The notes under the pieces: generated by a model
Databases searched by the model: none
Seen by the model: only the letters and a program-made list of their open reading frames with translations
Told to the model about the DNA's origin: nothing
Translations under genes and position numbers: made by a program
In this document: positions 19,924 through 27,970 of the stretch, piece by piece
Numbering within the stretch: position 1 is the first letter of the stretch
How the letters are laid out: every line of letters starts with the position of its first letter
From: Pseudomonadota bacterium
Lineage (GTDB): Bacteria; Chloroflexota; UBA6077; JAJPGT01
Assembly: GCA_021325655.1 (NCBI GenBank)
Contig: JAJPGT010000047.1
Span: forward strand, 62,001 to 126,000
DNA: 64,000 bases
Reading direction: 5' to 3'

Positions 19924-20598
19924 CTGTCGTCGGCTATCGAGCGCGCCCTGCGGCTCTACGACGATCAGGGCCTTGCCATTCGGCTTCACGTGTGGGCGCG
20001 GCACGTCCTGGCGCCGCTGGACCAGATCGCCGCCTATGTTCCTCGGTGCGGGGAGATCCTCGACGTTGGCTGCGGATATGGCCTGTTCAGCAACGCCCTG
20101 GCGCTGGAGGAGCCCCGGCGCTCCGTCGTGGCGCTGGATCCGGCAGGCCCGAAGGTCGCCGCTGGACGGCGCGCGGGCCGCTCCCTGCCCAACGTGCGCT
20201 ACCTGCAGGGGACGATCGATGCGGCCCGCGGCGGCTCCTTCGACGCGATCACGGTGCTGGACGTGCTGTATCTGCTCCCACCCGCCGAGAAGCGCTATCT
20301 CCTCGCCTGCTGTCGCGAGCTGCTCAAGCCCGGCGGAGTGTTGCTGCTCAAGACGAATGACACCCGGCCGCGCTGGAAATTCCTGGTGACCTGGCTGCAG
20401 GAAGCGATCATGACCCGCTCTGGCCTGACACTGGGGCGCGGGCTGCACTTCTATAGCGAGGCGCAGCACCGAGCGCTCCTGTGCGACCTCGGGTTCGAGG
20501 TGCAGGTGGTCCGCCTGGATGGCTGGTGGCCCTACCCGCACCTGCTGTTCATCTGCCGCCCGGCTGGGGGCGGACAGAGGCGGGAGGGGGGGTCGTGA
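19924..20598 (+). CDS. Class I SAM-dependent methyltransferase (start uncertain)
   Basis: YVPRCGEILDVGCGYGLFSNALAL; ITVLDVLYLLPPAEKRYLL. Frame is open upstream of the 19990 start in the track. Confidence 0.8.
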   Translation: MSSAIERALRLYDDQGLAIRLHVWARHVLAPLDQIAAYVPRCGEILDVGCGYGLFSNALALEEPRRSVVALDPAGPKVAAGRRAGRSLPNVRYLQGTIDAARGGSFDAITVLDVLYLLPPAEKRYLLACCRELLKPGGVLLLKTNDTRPRWKFLVTWLQEAIMTRSGLTLGRGLHFYSEAQHRALLCDLGFEVQVVRLDGWWPYPHLLFICRPAGGGQRREGGS

Positions 20599-21350
20599 CC
20601 CGGCCACGCCTGTCCGTCGTGATCGCCGCGTATAACGAGGAGAAGGTCATCGGGGCGACTGTGCCGCGTGTGGCGGACTATCTTGCCCCTGGCAACAACG
20701 AGCTCATCGTCGTGGACGACGGCAGCCACGACCGGACCAAGGAGATCGTGCGTGCCCTGCAGAGTCGCTATCCCCAGCTCCAGCTCCTGTGCCTGGAGCG
20801 CAACCAGGGCAAAGGCGGCGCGATCACCGCTGGCGTCCTCGCCTCCCGCGGCGAGTACGTCCTGTATACCGACGCCGACCTGGTCTACCCGATCGAGGGC
20901 GCGGCTCCGTTCATCGCGGCGCTGGAGCAGGGCGCAGACGTGGCGATCGGGTCGCGCAGCCACCCGCGGACGCTGTTCGCGTTGCACCCGCGCCACTTCT
21001 CGTACATCTACCAGCGGTATCTTGTGGGGCGGGCGTATATCTGGACGGTCAACACGCTGCTCGGCCTGGGGGTCAGCGACACCCAGTGTGGGTTCAAGTG
21101 CTTCCGGGGCGACGTGGCCCGGGACATCTTCCGGCGGCTGACGCTGCGGGACTTCGCGTTTGACGTGGAGGCACTCTATGTAGCCCGGCTCCTCGGATAC
21201 CGGGTCGTGGAGCTGCCCGTCTACTTCCTGTATCTCGGCGAACAGTCAAGCGTAGAACTGGTGCAGGACTCGATCCGAATGTTCGGCGACCTGCTCCGCA
21301 TCCGGGCCAACGGCCGGCTCGGCCGCTATGGGACCCGCCCACGTCGGTAG
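20595..21350 (+). CDS. Dolichyl-phosphate glucosyltransferase-like GT2
   Basis: RLSVVIAAYNEEKVIGATVPRVADYL; VDDGSHDRTKEIVRAL; LERNQGKGGAITAGVLASRGEYVLYTDADLVYP; GVSDTQCGFKCF. GTG start overlaps the upstream TGA. Confidence 0.88.
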   Translation: MTRPRLSVVIAAYNEEKVIGATVPRVADYLAPGNNELIVVDDGSHDRTKEIVRALQSRYPQLQLLCLERNQGKGGAITAGVLASRGEYVLYTDADLVYPIEGAAPFIAALEQGADVAIGSRSHPRTLFALHPRHFSYIYQRYLVGRAYIWTVNTLLGLGVSDTQCGFKCFRGDVARDIFRRLTLRDFAFDVEALYVARLLGYRVVELPVYFLYLGEQSSVELVQDSIRMFGDLLRIRANGRLGRYGTRPRR

Positions 21351-21352
21351 GG

Positions 21353-21886
21353 CTACTTCTTCTCCGGCCCGCTCTTGCCGAGGTCGTCGATGTCCAGCGT
21401 CTCGATGAACTCCTTGAAGACGCTGAGCTTCTCCTCATCCACCTCACTCGCCTCGGCCTTCTCCGGCTCACCCTCGGACTCCGCCTCGAACACCATGCCC
21501 GCCTGGTCGAGGACCGACTCGTCCACGTAGATCGGAACCTTCGTCCGAATCGCCAGGGCGATCGCATCGGAGGGGCGCGAGTCGACCTCCACGTGGCGGC
21601 CACCAGCGTCGATGATCAGCTTCGCGTAGAACGTCTCATCGGCAAGCTGGTTGATGACCACCTGAGTAAGTCGCCCATTCAGCGCCTGGATGACGGAGCC
21701 GAGCAGGTCATGGGTCAGCGGGCGCGAAACCGGCACATTCTGCATCGGGATTGCGATTGCGTCGGCCTCGAAATGCCCGATCCAGATCGGAAGATACCGT
21801 GATGCAGTCTTCTCCTTGAGCATCACGACACGCTTGTAGTTTGTCATGTTGACGCGAATGCTCTCGACGAAAACCTCGATCACCAC
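21353..21886 (-). CDS. Bifunctional nuclease domain (DUF151) protein
   Basis: VVIEVFVESIRVNMTNYKRVVMLKEKTASRYLPIWIGHFEADAIAIPMQ...RPLTHDLL...SRPSDAIALAIRTKVPIYVDESVLDQAG. GTG start with AAGGAG SD. Confidence 0.85.
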   Translation of the reverse strand: MVIEVFVESIRVNMTNYKRVVMLKEKTASRYLPIWIGHFEADAIAIPMQNVPVSRPLTHDLLGSVIQALNGRLTQVVINQLADETFYAKLIIDAGGRHVEVDSRPSDAIALAIRTKVPIYVDESVLDQAGMVFEAESEGEPEKAEASEVDEEKLSVFKEFIETLDIDDLGKSGPEKK

Positions 21887-21980
21887 GTAGCTCCTTCCAG
21901 ATGGACGCGCCACCACCCCCCACCGGGGGACGACCGAGCGTGCCTAATTCTACCACTCCGCTCGGAAGATGCGAAAAGGT

Positions 21981-22418
21981 CTAATGCCCGAGCACCTGGA
22001 CGCTGTGCAGGCGGGGGTGCCAGAGCAGCTCGACCTGGCCGAAGCGCCCGACGAGCTCCCGGGCACGCTGGTTGAGTGGCGCCAGGTTCGGCCGGGTGAC
22101 CTTCCAGCGCCCCGCGACCTGATTCAGCACGAGCTGGCTGTCGCCACGGATAACGAGCCGGACGCTCTCGGCGGCGCGGCCCTGGCGCGCCAGCTCCTCG
22201 AGCAGATCTTCGAGCGCGTGGATCAGCGCCCGGTACTCGGCCTCGTTGTTGGTGACGCCGTCGCCAAAACTCAGCCGCTTGATTCGGCTCTCGCCGCCCG
22301 GGCCGCGCAGGCGATAGCTTCCATAGCCCCGGCCGGGATTATTCAGGGAGCCGCCGTCGAAGACGACTTCGAACTCGGCGCGCTCTGGCGACGCAGCATC
22401 CGACATTGGCTCTCCCAC
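21981..22418 (-). CDS. Ribonuclease HI family protein
   Basis: FEVVFDGGSLNNPGRGYGSYRLRG; NNEAEYRALIHALEDLLE; VIRGDSQLVLNQVAGRWKV. Confidence 0.87.
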   Translation of the reverse strand: MGEPMSDAASPERAEFEVVFDGGSLNNPGRGYGSYRLRGPGGESRIKRLSFGDGVTNNEAEYRALIHALEDLLEELARQGRAAESVRLVIRGDSQLVLNQVAGRWKVTRPNLAPLNQRARELVGRFGQVELLWHPRLHSVQVLGH

Positions 22419-22478
22419 GATTGGCCCGGCCGCCAGCTCCGTCCGCGGGCGTGCTGGTCCGCGCTACATCTGCGCCGG

Positions 22479-23036
22479 CTAGTACGGCGGGGCGAGATCG
22501 TCGCTCGGCGGATGAGTCGTGCGCTGCCCATTCACCGGCTCGGCAGCCGGTTCGCTGGACGCGACAGGCACGGGAGCCGGCTCCACGGTCGCGACAGCAG
22601 ACGCCGACGGGGTGGAAAGTCCTAGCTCTCCGCTGTCATCAGATACTGCGGCAGCCGCCTCCGAAGCTGCCGCGGGAGCGGGCTCGAACGCGGCGGCGTC
22701 TTGCGCGATGACCGCCGCGTCGACGGGCACCGCGTCCAGCACAGCGCCGCCGGTGCCATTGGGCGCATCGGGGACTGGAATCGGGGCTTGCGCGCTGGAC
22801 GTCGGTGGCTGCGGCACTCGTTCCTCGAGACCCAGGTCGAAGCTCTGCTGGATGCTCTGGATCTCCTGCATGCTCTCGTTGAGCTCGGCGGACAGCTCGT
22901 TCGTCATACGCCGGATGTCGCGGTAGAGCTTCCCAAGCTGCGCAGCGATCTCCGGTAACTTTTCGGGTCCCAGGAACACCAGGGCGAGCACCAGCACGAC
23001 AAGTAGCTCAAGGGGCCCCATGCCAAAAAAGTTCAT
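22479..23036 (-). CDS. tatB: Sec-independent protein translocase TatB/TatA-like, Pro/Ala-rich C-terminus
   Basis: MNFFGMGPLELLVVLVLALVFLGPEKLPEIAAQLGKLYRDIRRMTNEL. Confidence 0.85.
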   Translation of the reverse strand: MNFFGMGPLELLVVLVLALVFLGPEKLPEIAAQLGKLYRDIRRMTNELSAELNESMQEIQSIQQSFDLGLEERVPQPPTSSAQAPIPVPDAPNGTGGAVLDAVPVDAAVIAQDAAAFEPAPAAASEAAAAVSDDSGELGLSTPSASAVATVEPAPVPVASSEPAAEPVNGQRTTHPPSDDLAPPY

Positions 23037-23236
23037 GCCTTGCTCCGCTGGCTCGCGCGTGGCCCGGAGTATACCAGCCGCGCTCCCGGCCTCGGTAGGA
23101 CGGGAGCCGTCCGCCATGTCCAGGCACGAGGAACTCTATACTGCCTAGCGGCGCGGCGGCGGGATTTCGCGCCGTGGTCGGGCGGGCCAGTGGCCCGCCG
23201 AGTCGAGTGGCGCGCCCGCGCGGGCGCTGAGCCTGA

Positions 23237-23809
23237 CTAGGCGACGCGCGGCGACCGCCGCGCGCGCCACTCCGCCAGCAGGGCGAGCATCTCGCGGTTG
23301 AACGCGGGGATGTCCCTGGGCCAGCGGCTGCTCACCCAGTTGCGATCACGGACCACCTCACGGTCCTCCCAGCGACCGCCGGCGTTGCGAATGTCATCCT
23401 GGAGCGTGTAGTAGCTGGTGAGGGTGCGGTCCTTCACCAGGCCGCTGGAGACCAGCAGCCAGGGTCCGTGGCAGATGACTGCCAGTGGTTTGCCAGCCTG
23501 CTGGATCTTTTTGACGAACTCCTGGGCCTTCGGCTCCATCCGCAGCGCGTCCGCGTTGACGACGCCCCCGGGCAGCAGCACCGCGTCGAACTGGTCCGGA
23601 TCGGCCTGGTCCAGGGTGAGATCCACGGGAAAGCGGTCGGCCTTGTCCACGTGGTTCATCCCCTGCACCTCGCCGGGCTTGGGGGCGACGAGCTGCGTCT
23701 GGGCTCCGGCCTGCTCCAACGCCTTGCGCGGCTCGGTGAGCTCTACCTGCTCGAAGTAGTTGGACACCAGAATCGCCACGCGCATGCCATCCAGCCGTTG
23801 CTCGGCCAT
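23237..23809 (-). CDS. DJ-1/PfpI family type 1 glutamine amidotransferase-like protein
   Basis: VAILVSNYFEQVELTEPRKALEQAGAQ; AVICHGPWLLVSSGLVKDRTLTSYYTLQDDIRNAGGRW. Confidence 0.9.
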   Translation of the reverse strand: MAEQRLDGMRVAILVSNYFEQVELTEPRKALEQAGAQTQLVAPKPGEVQGMNHVDKADRFPVDLTLDQADPDQFDAVLLPGGVVNADALRMEPKAQEFVKKIQQAGKPLAVICHGPWLLVSSGLVKDRTLTSYYTLQDDIRNAGGRWEDREVVRDRNWVSSRWPRDIPAFNREMLALLAEWRARRSPRVA

Positions 23810-23829
23810 GATGAACCTCCCTCTGCCAG

Positions 23830-24789
23830 GTGATGCCGTGCGGTGCGCAGGGCACCGCCTCTCGTCAGGCGGCGCACACCGCGTGCCATGGCGTGGAGGC
23901 TGCACCAAGTAGCGATCTTGCTCCCGGACCACCGCTGGTCGATGATGGATGCAGAGAGAGCAGAGGGAGGGTCGCCACGTGCGGTAGGGGAGCGGCCGGG
24001 GCGCAGCCCGGCGCCGCGCGAGATGACGCGGTCGCGGCGGCCGTGGCGCGCCACTACGCGCTCGTTGCGCCGTTCATCGACGCCGAGCTTGCCCGGCGCG
24101 GCGATGAGCGATTCTGGGAGCGGATCGCCCGCGAGCATCGCGGGCAGTGGGTGCTCGAGCTGGGGGCCGGGACCGGGCGCGTCACCGCGATCCTGGCTCG
24201 CTTCGCGGGCGCGGTCGTCGCGGTCGACCTCTCCGCCGACATGCTGGACCGGGCGCGGGCGCGGCTGGCGCGCCTGCGGCGCGTCACGCTCTCTGTCGCG
24301 GATATGCGGACGCTGGCGCTTGGCGAGCAGTTCGACCTGGTCGTCGCGGCGAACGACCCGTTCAGCCACCTCGTGGAAGACGAGGACCGGGCGCAAGCGA
24401 TGGAGACGGCGGCGCGACACCTGGTGCCAGGCGGAGAGCTGGTCCTGGATGCTCTCTGGCTGCCCGGCGACGAGGCGGGTGCAGCGCGAGGAGACACAGG
24501 GCGGGAGCGCGCCCGCATCGTGTCGCTCGGCGGCCAAGCGCTGCTGGTACGCGAGCGCTGGCGTTGCAATCGGTTCAGTCGGCGCTGCGAGGCGCACTAC
24601 GAGTACCAGATGGCCGGGCAGACCCTGGCCGTGAGCACGTTTGTGGCCCGGTACTGGTCGATGACCGAGCTGGAGGTCCGCTGCGCCCGCGCTGGGCTTG
24701 CGATCACCCGCTGCTGGGGCAGCTACGCGGGCGACCCCTGGGACGAGCAGACCGCGCGCTGCCTGGTCGTCGTCGCCCGCAAACGCTAA
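23830..24789 (+). CDS. Class I SAM-dependent methyltransferase (true start likely downstream of the ORF start)
   Basis: QWVLELGAGTGRVTAILARFAGAVVAVDLSADMLDRARARL; DLVVAANDPFSHL. Confidence 0.78.
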   Translation: MMPCGAQGTASRQAAHTACHGVEAAPSSDLAPGPPLVDDGCRESRGRVATCGRGAAGAQPGAARDDAVAAAVARHYALVAPFIDAELARRGDERFWERIAREHRGQWVLELGAGTGRVTAILARFAGAVVAVDLSADMLDRARARLARLRRVTLSVADMRTLALGEQFDLVVAANDPFSHLVEDEDRAQAMETAARHLVPGGELVLDALWLPGDEAGAARGDTGRERARIVSLGGQALLVRERWRCNRFSRRCEAHYEYQMAGQTLAVSTFVARYWSMTELEVRCARAGLAITRCWGSYAGDPWDEQTARCLVVVARKR

Positions 24790-24914
24790 CGGGGTTCATC
24801 GGCAGGCTGTCGAAGATCGACGCTTCCACGCTCCGGTGCCTGTGTAGTGTCGCGCCGCTGCTCGATCGCGCTGAAGAGGCGACGCAGCCCGAACGGGACG
24901 TTGGTGACCAACGT
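24786..24914 (-). pseudogene. Detached, diverged 3' end of a response-regulator gene
   Basis: Minus-strand translation TNVPFGLRRLFSAIEQRRDTTQAPERGSVDLRQPADEPR* matches the C-terminus LTKPFGLRGLFSAIEQRRGTTPGPPPETGDLR* of the intact gene at 26850-27245. No receiver domain is attached. Confidence 0.7.
24856..24896. repeat. Left copy of a 41-bp near-identical direct repeat flanking the R-M cassette
   Basis: cgctgctcgatcgcgctgaagaggCgacgcagcccgaacgg; differs at one base from 26899-26939. Confidence 0.9.
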
Positions 24915-25317
24915 CTTGGTGTATTACCCCGACGAATTATCAGGACTGCGGGGTCCAGTGGCCGGTTGAGCGCCCCGCTAGGCCTTCCAGGGCGGCGGAA
25001 CCGTGGCGGACCGTTTCAGCCATGGAGTTCAGGGGCACGGTACTGGCTGCTGTCGACCCCTCGGTGGTGCACGGGACCCGCATCTCCGCCCCGTTGCATC
25101 CATTGAAGGGAGCAGTGGATTGCGTCCTACGGCCTGTATTGTCCATACTGTCAGAGGCGGGCTGATCCGGAACATACACGAGCGCTCCGGTATCCAAGGC
25201 CAGGGGCCTAAGCCAGTCACCGCGGTGACTCCATTATGTTCCCTACTGGCCGCGTCTCCTGAGGCTGGCCGATTCCGCGCCCGTACGTCATCAAGCTCGC
25301 TGTGCTAGGCTTGCGCC

Positions 25318-26241
25318 ATGAAGGATGAGTTCGTGACTACCGCTCTCGGTTCTGCCCTGGGCCAGGTGGTGCTTGCAGACAACCTGGCCGTGCTCCGCGA
25401 CCTGGCGGATGAAAGCATCGATCTTATCTACGTTGACCCTCCGTTCAACACCGGCAGGCGGCAGGTGCTCCGTCGCATCAGAACGGTGCGCGACGAGGAG
25501 GGAGATCGGACCGGCTTCCAGGGCCAGCGTTACCGAACGATCCGGGTTGGGGAGTCCGGATACCTGGACATCTATGATGATTACCTCGATTTTCTGGAGC
25601 CGCGGCTCAGAGAATTTCAGCGAGTCCTCAAGCGAACGGGCTCCCTGTACTTCCACGTCGATTACCGAGAGGTGCACTACTGCAAGGTACTTCTGGACGC
25701 GATCTTCGGGCGCGACTGCTTCTTGAACGAAGTCATTTGGGCCTATGACTACGGCGCGCGCACGAAGTCGAAATGGCCGCCAAAGCACGACAATATCCTG
25801 GTGTTTGTCAAGGATCCCGAGGAATACTACTTCGACGCCGAGGCAGTCGAGCGGATCCCCTACATGGCGCCTGGCCTTGTCGGACCGGAGAAAGCGGCCC
25901 GCGGGAAGCTCCCGACGGATACATGGTGGCACACAATTGTCCCGACCAATGGAGCAGAGCGAACGGGCTACCCGAACCAGAAGCCGCTCGGGATCCTGCG
26001 TCGGATCATCCAGGCCTCGTCTCCGCCGGGCGGCCTGGTCGCCGACTTTTTCGCCGGAAGCGGCACCGCAGGGGCGGCGAGCTACGAACTCGGCCGTCGG
26101 TTCTTGATGGTCGATAACAATCCCGAGGCGGTTGAGGTGATGGCTCGGCGCTTCGCGGCAATGGTGGGTGTGGAGTACATCGGGTTCGAGCCTCGTGGGC
26201 TGCCGACCTGCCAGCGGCAGCTCTTCGCCCCTCTCCCATGA
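25318..26241 (+). CDS. Site-specific DNA methyltransferase, beta class (N6-adenine/N4-cytosine)
   Basis: Catalytic motif IYVDPPFNTG precedes the SAM motif FFAGSGTAGAAS (beta-class order); NQKPLGILRRIIQASSPPGGLVADFFAGSGT. Confidence 0.9.
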   Translation: MKDEFVTTALGSALGQVVLADNLAVLRDLADESIDLIYVDPPFNTGRRQVLRRIRTVRDEEGDRTGFQGQRYRTIRVGESGYLDIYDDYLDFLEPRLREFQRVLKRTGSLYFHVDYREVHYCKVLLDAIFGRDCFLNEVIWAYDYGARTKSKWPPKHDNILVFVKDPEEYYFDAEAVERIPYMAPGLVGPEKAARGKLPTDTWWHTIVPTNGAERTGYPNQKPLGILRRIIQASSPPGGLVADFFAGSGTAGAASYELGRRFLMVDNNPEAVEVMARRFAAMVGVEYIGFEPRGLPTCQRQLFAPLP

Positions 26242-26801
26242 TCCCGCCTGGGATGGCCCAGCCGCTCAGCGACCCAGACGTCCAGCTCCTCGCGGCTCTC
26301 TCAGCAGGGCTCATGGCTGCCTACATCGATCCTGCTCAGGACCCGTGGGCGGGCAGCCCGTTCGCCTGGATCAAGACTCGGCCTTCCCGGCAGGTGGGGG
26401 CTATCGGGGAACAACTCGTCGCTGGCTGGTGCGCGGCCAGAGGGCTGGATGTCGTCCGGACCGGCGATTCGGAGGCGGACCGCGTCATTAACGGCAAGCG
26501 CGTCGAGATCAAGTTCTCGATGTTGTGGGCCAGTGGCGAATACGTCTTCCAACAGATCCGGGACCAACGGTACGACTACGCGCTGCTGCTGGGACTGTCG
26601 CCCTTCAGCGCCAGTTGCTGGGTAGTGCCTAAGGCAGTGTTGCTAGAACAATCCTCGAAACCCGGTCTGACGCCTCAGCACGGCGGGCGAGCTGGCAGGG
26701 ACACGTGGTGGCTGCGTTTTCCAGCGAGGAGTCCAGTGGAATGGTTGGCTCCCTACGGCGGCTCACTCGCGGCCGCATACCAACGGCTCGTTGCGATGTA
26801 A
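26238..26801 (+). CDS. Putative type II restriction endonuclease, PD-(D/E)XK-like
   Basis: ATGA overlap with the methyltransferase stop; GAIGEQLVAGWCAARGLDVVRTGDSEADRVINGKRVEIKFS has D-x(n)-ExK spacing; located in an R-M pair. Confidence 0.65.
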   Translation: MIPPGMAQPLSDPDVQLLAALSAGLMAAYIDPAQDPWAGSPFAWIKTRPSRQVGAIGEQLVAGWCAARGLDVVRTGDSEADRVINGKRVEIKFSMLWASGEYVFQQIRDQRYDYALLLGLSPFSASCWVVPKAVLLEQSSKPGLTPQHGGRAGRDTWWLRFPARSPVEWLAPYGGSLAAAYQRLVAM

Positions 26802-26849
26802 GCGCGGTAAGCAGCTGGCCCCGTCTGCTTTCGAACTCTATTGGGCGGA

Positions 26850-27245
26850 CTATCGAAGATCGCCGGTTTCTGGCGGCGGCCCCGGCGTTGTGCCGCGGCG
26901 CTGCTCGATCGCGCTGAAGAGGCCACGCAGCCCGAACGGCTTGGTCAGGCACGACCAGGCGCGATAGCGCCGGGCCACGCTCGTTGCCGCGTCGTGGGAG
27001 GCGGACATCACGACCACTGGGATGGCGGCGAGGCGCGGGTCGGCCTGCTGCGCCTCTAGAAAGGCCCAGCCGTCGGTGTGCGGCATGAATAGGTCGAGCA
27101 GGACCAGATCAGGAGCGAAGTCGCGGAGCTTGTCCAGCGCCTCCGCTCCATCCGCGGCGGTTTCGACGGTGTAGCTGGCGGCGCGCAGCACCTCCGCGAG
27201 CATCTCGCGCATGTCGCGGAAGTCATCGACGACGAGAATCTTCAT
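26850..27245 (-). CDS. Single-domain response regulator (receiver)
   Basis: MKILVVDDFRDMREMLAEVLRAASYTVETAADGAEALDKLRDFAPDLVLLDLFMPHTDGW...VVMSASHD...CLTKPFGLRGLFSAIEQ. Confidence 0.88.
   Translation of the reverse strand: MKILVVDDFRDMREMLAEVLRAASYTVETAADGAEALDKLRDFAPDLVLLDLFMPHTDGWAFLEAQQADPRLAAIPVVVMSASHDAATSVARRYRAWSCLTKPFGLRGLFSAIEQRRGTTPGPPPETGDLR
26899..26939. repeat. Right copy of the 41-bp direct repeat
   Basis: cgctgctcgatcgcgctgaagaggCcacgcagcccgaacgg-type copy (40/41 match to 24856-24896). Confidence 0.9.
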
Positions 27246-27399
27246 TGGGTGCAGGCAGCCTCGCGGGGCGGGCCAGGGCGCGGCTATCGTGCGGGGTGGC
27301 GGCGCGGGCGCCAAGGGACTACTGGCCCCGCCGCGGCCGCCAAAGGTCCTCGCTGGCCCGGCCCAGGGCGCTAGCCAGCGGCCGGGAGCGCTAGGAGGG

Positions 27400-27948
27400 A
27401 TGCAGATGAAGGATCCCCTGGTAAAAGGCCATCCGCTGCACGCGATGCTCACCGACGTGCCGGTGGGCACGACGGTGGCCGCGGTGACGTTCGACCTGCT
27501 CGATTGGCTGACGGGCAACGAGCGTTGGCGCTTCGCGGCACGCGCGTCGCTCGGGGTGGCGCTTGGTGGAGGGGCAGCAAGCGCGCTGGTGGGGCTGTGG
27601 GATTACCAGGCGGTGCCGCGCGACCATCCGGCGCGAGCGACGGGGGCGCGGCACGGGGTGCTCAACGGAGCGGCGCTGCTGGCGCTGGGGGCGAGCTTCT
27701 GGCTGCGCGGACGTGGCCGGCAGAGGGAGGCGCTGGGGTTCGGGGCGCTGAGCGCCGGGTTCACGCTGCTGCTCGCCTCGAGTTGGCTGGGCGGCGAACT
27801 GGTGTTTCGCGAGGGCTGGCGCGTCACTCCGGCTGAGCACGCCGAGCAGTTGGAGGCCGACCTGCGCCAGAGCGGGGAGAGGGAGCGGATCGAGCGTGCG
27901 CACCGGGTGGTACGGGAGTACGAGACGAGCCACGCGCTGCTGCCGTGA
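27400..27948 (+). CDS. DUF2231-type membrane protein
   Basis: MKDPLVKGHPLHAMLTDVPVGTTVAAVTFDLLDWLTGN...; AGGAGG SD just before ATG 27400. Confidence 0.72.
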   Translation: MQMKDPLVKGHPLHAMLTDVPVGTTVAAVTFDLLDWLTGNERWRFAARASLGVALGGGAASALVGLWDYQAVPRDHPARATGARHGVLNGAALLALGASFWLRGRGRQREALGFGALSAGFTLLLASSWLGGELVFREGWRVTPAEHAEQLEADLRQSGERERIERAHRVVREYETSHALLP

Positions 27949-27970
27949 GCCCACTGGCCCGGGTGGCGTC

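Larger units (their letters stand above)
24898..26852. mobile_element. Restriction-modification island inserted at the 3' end of a response-regulator gene
   Basis: R-M gene pair bracketed by direct duplication of the regulator's 3' end; lower-GC appearance than flanks. Boundaries are approximate. Confidence 0.6.

Noticed and set aside
24147-25106. 319-aa plus ORF running into the R-M island
   Set aside because: Shadow frame of the SAM methyltransferase gene; composition random.
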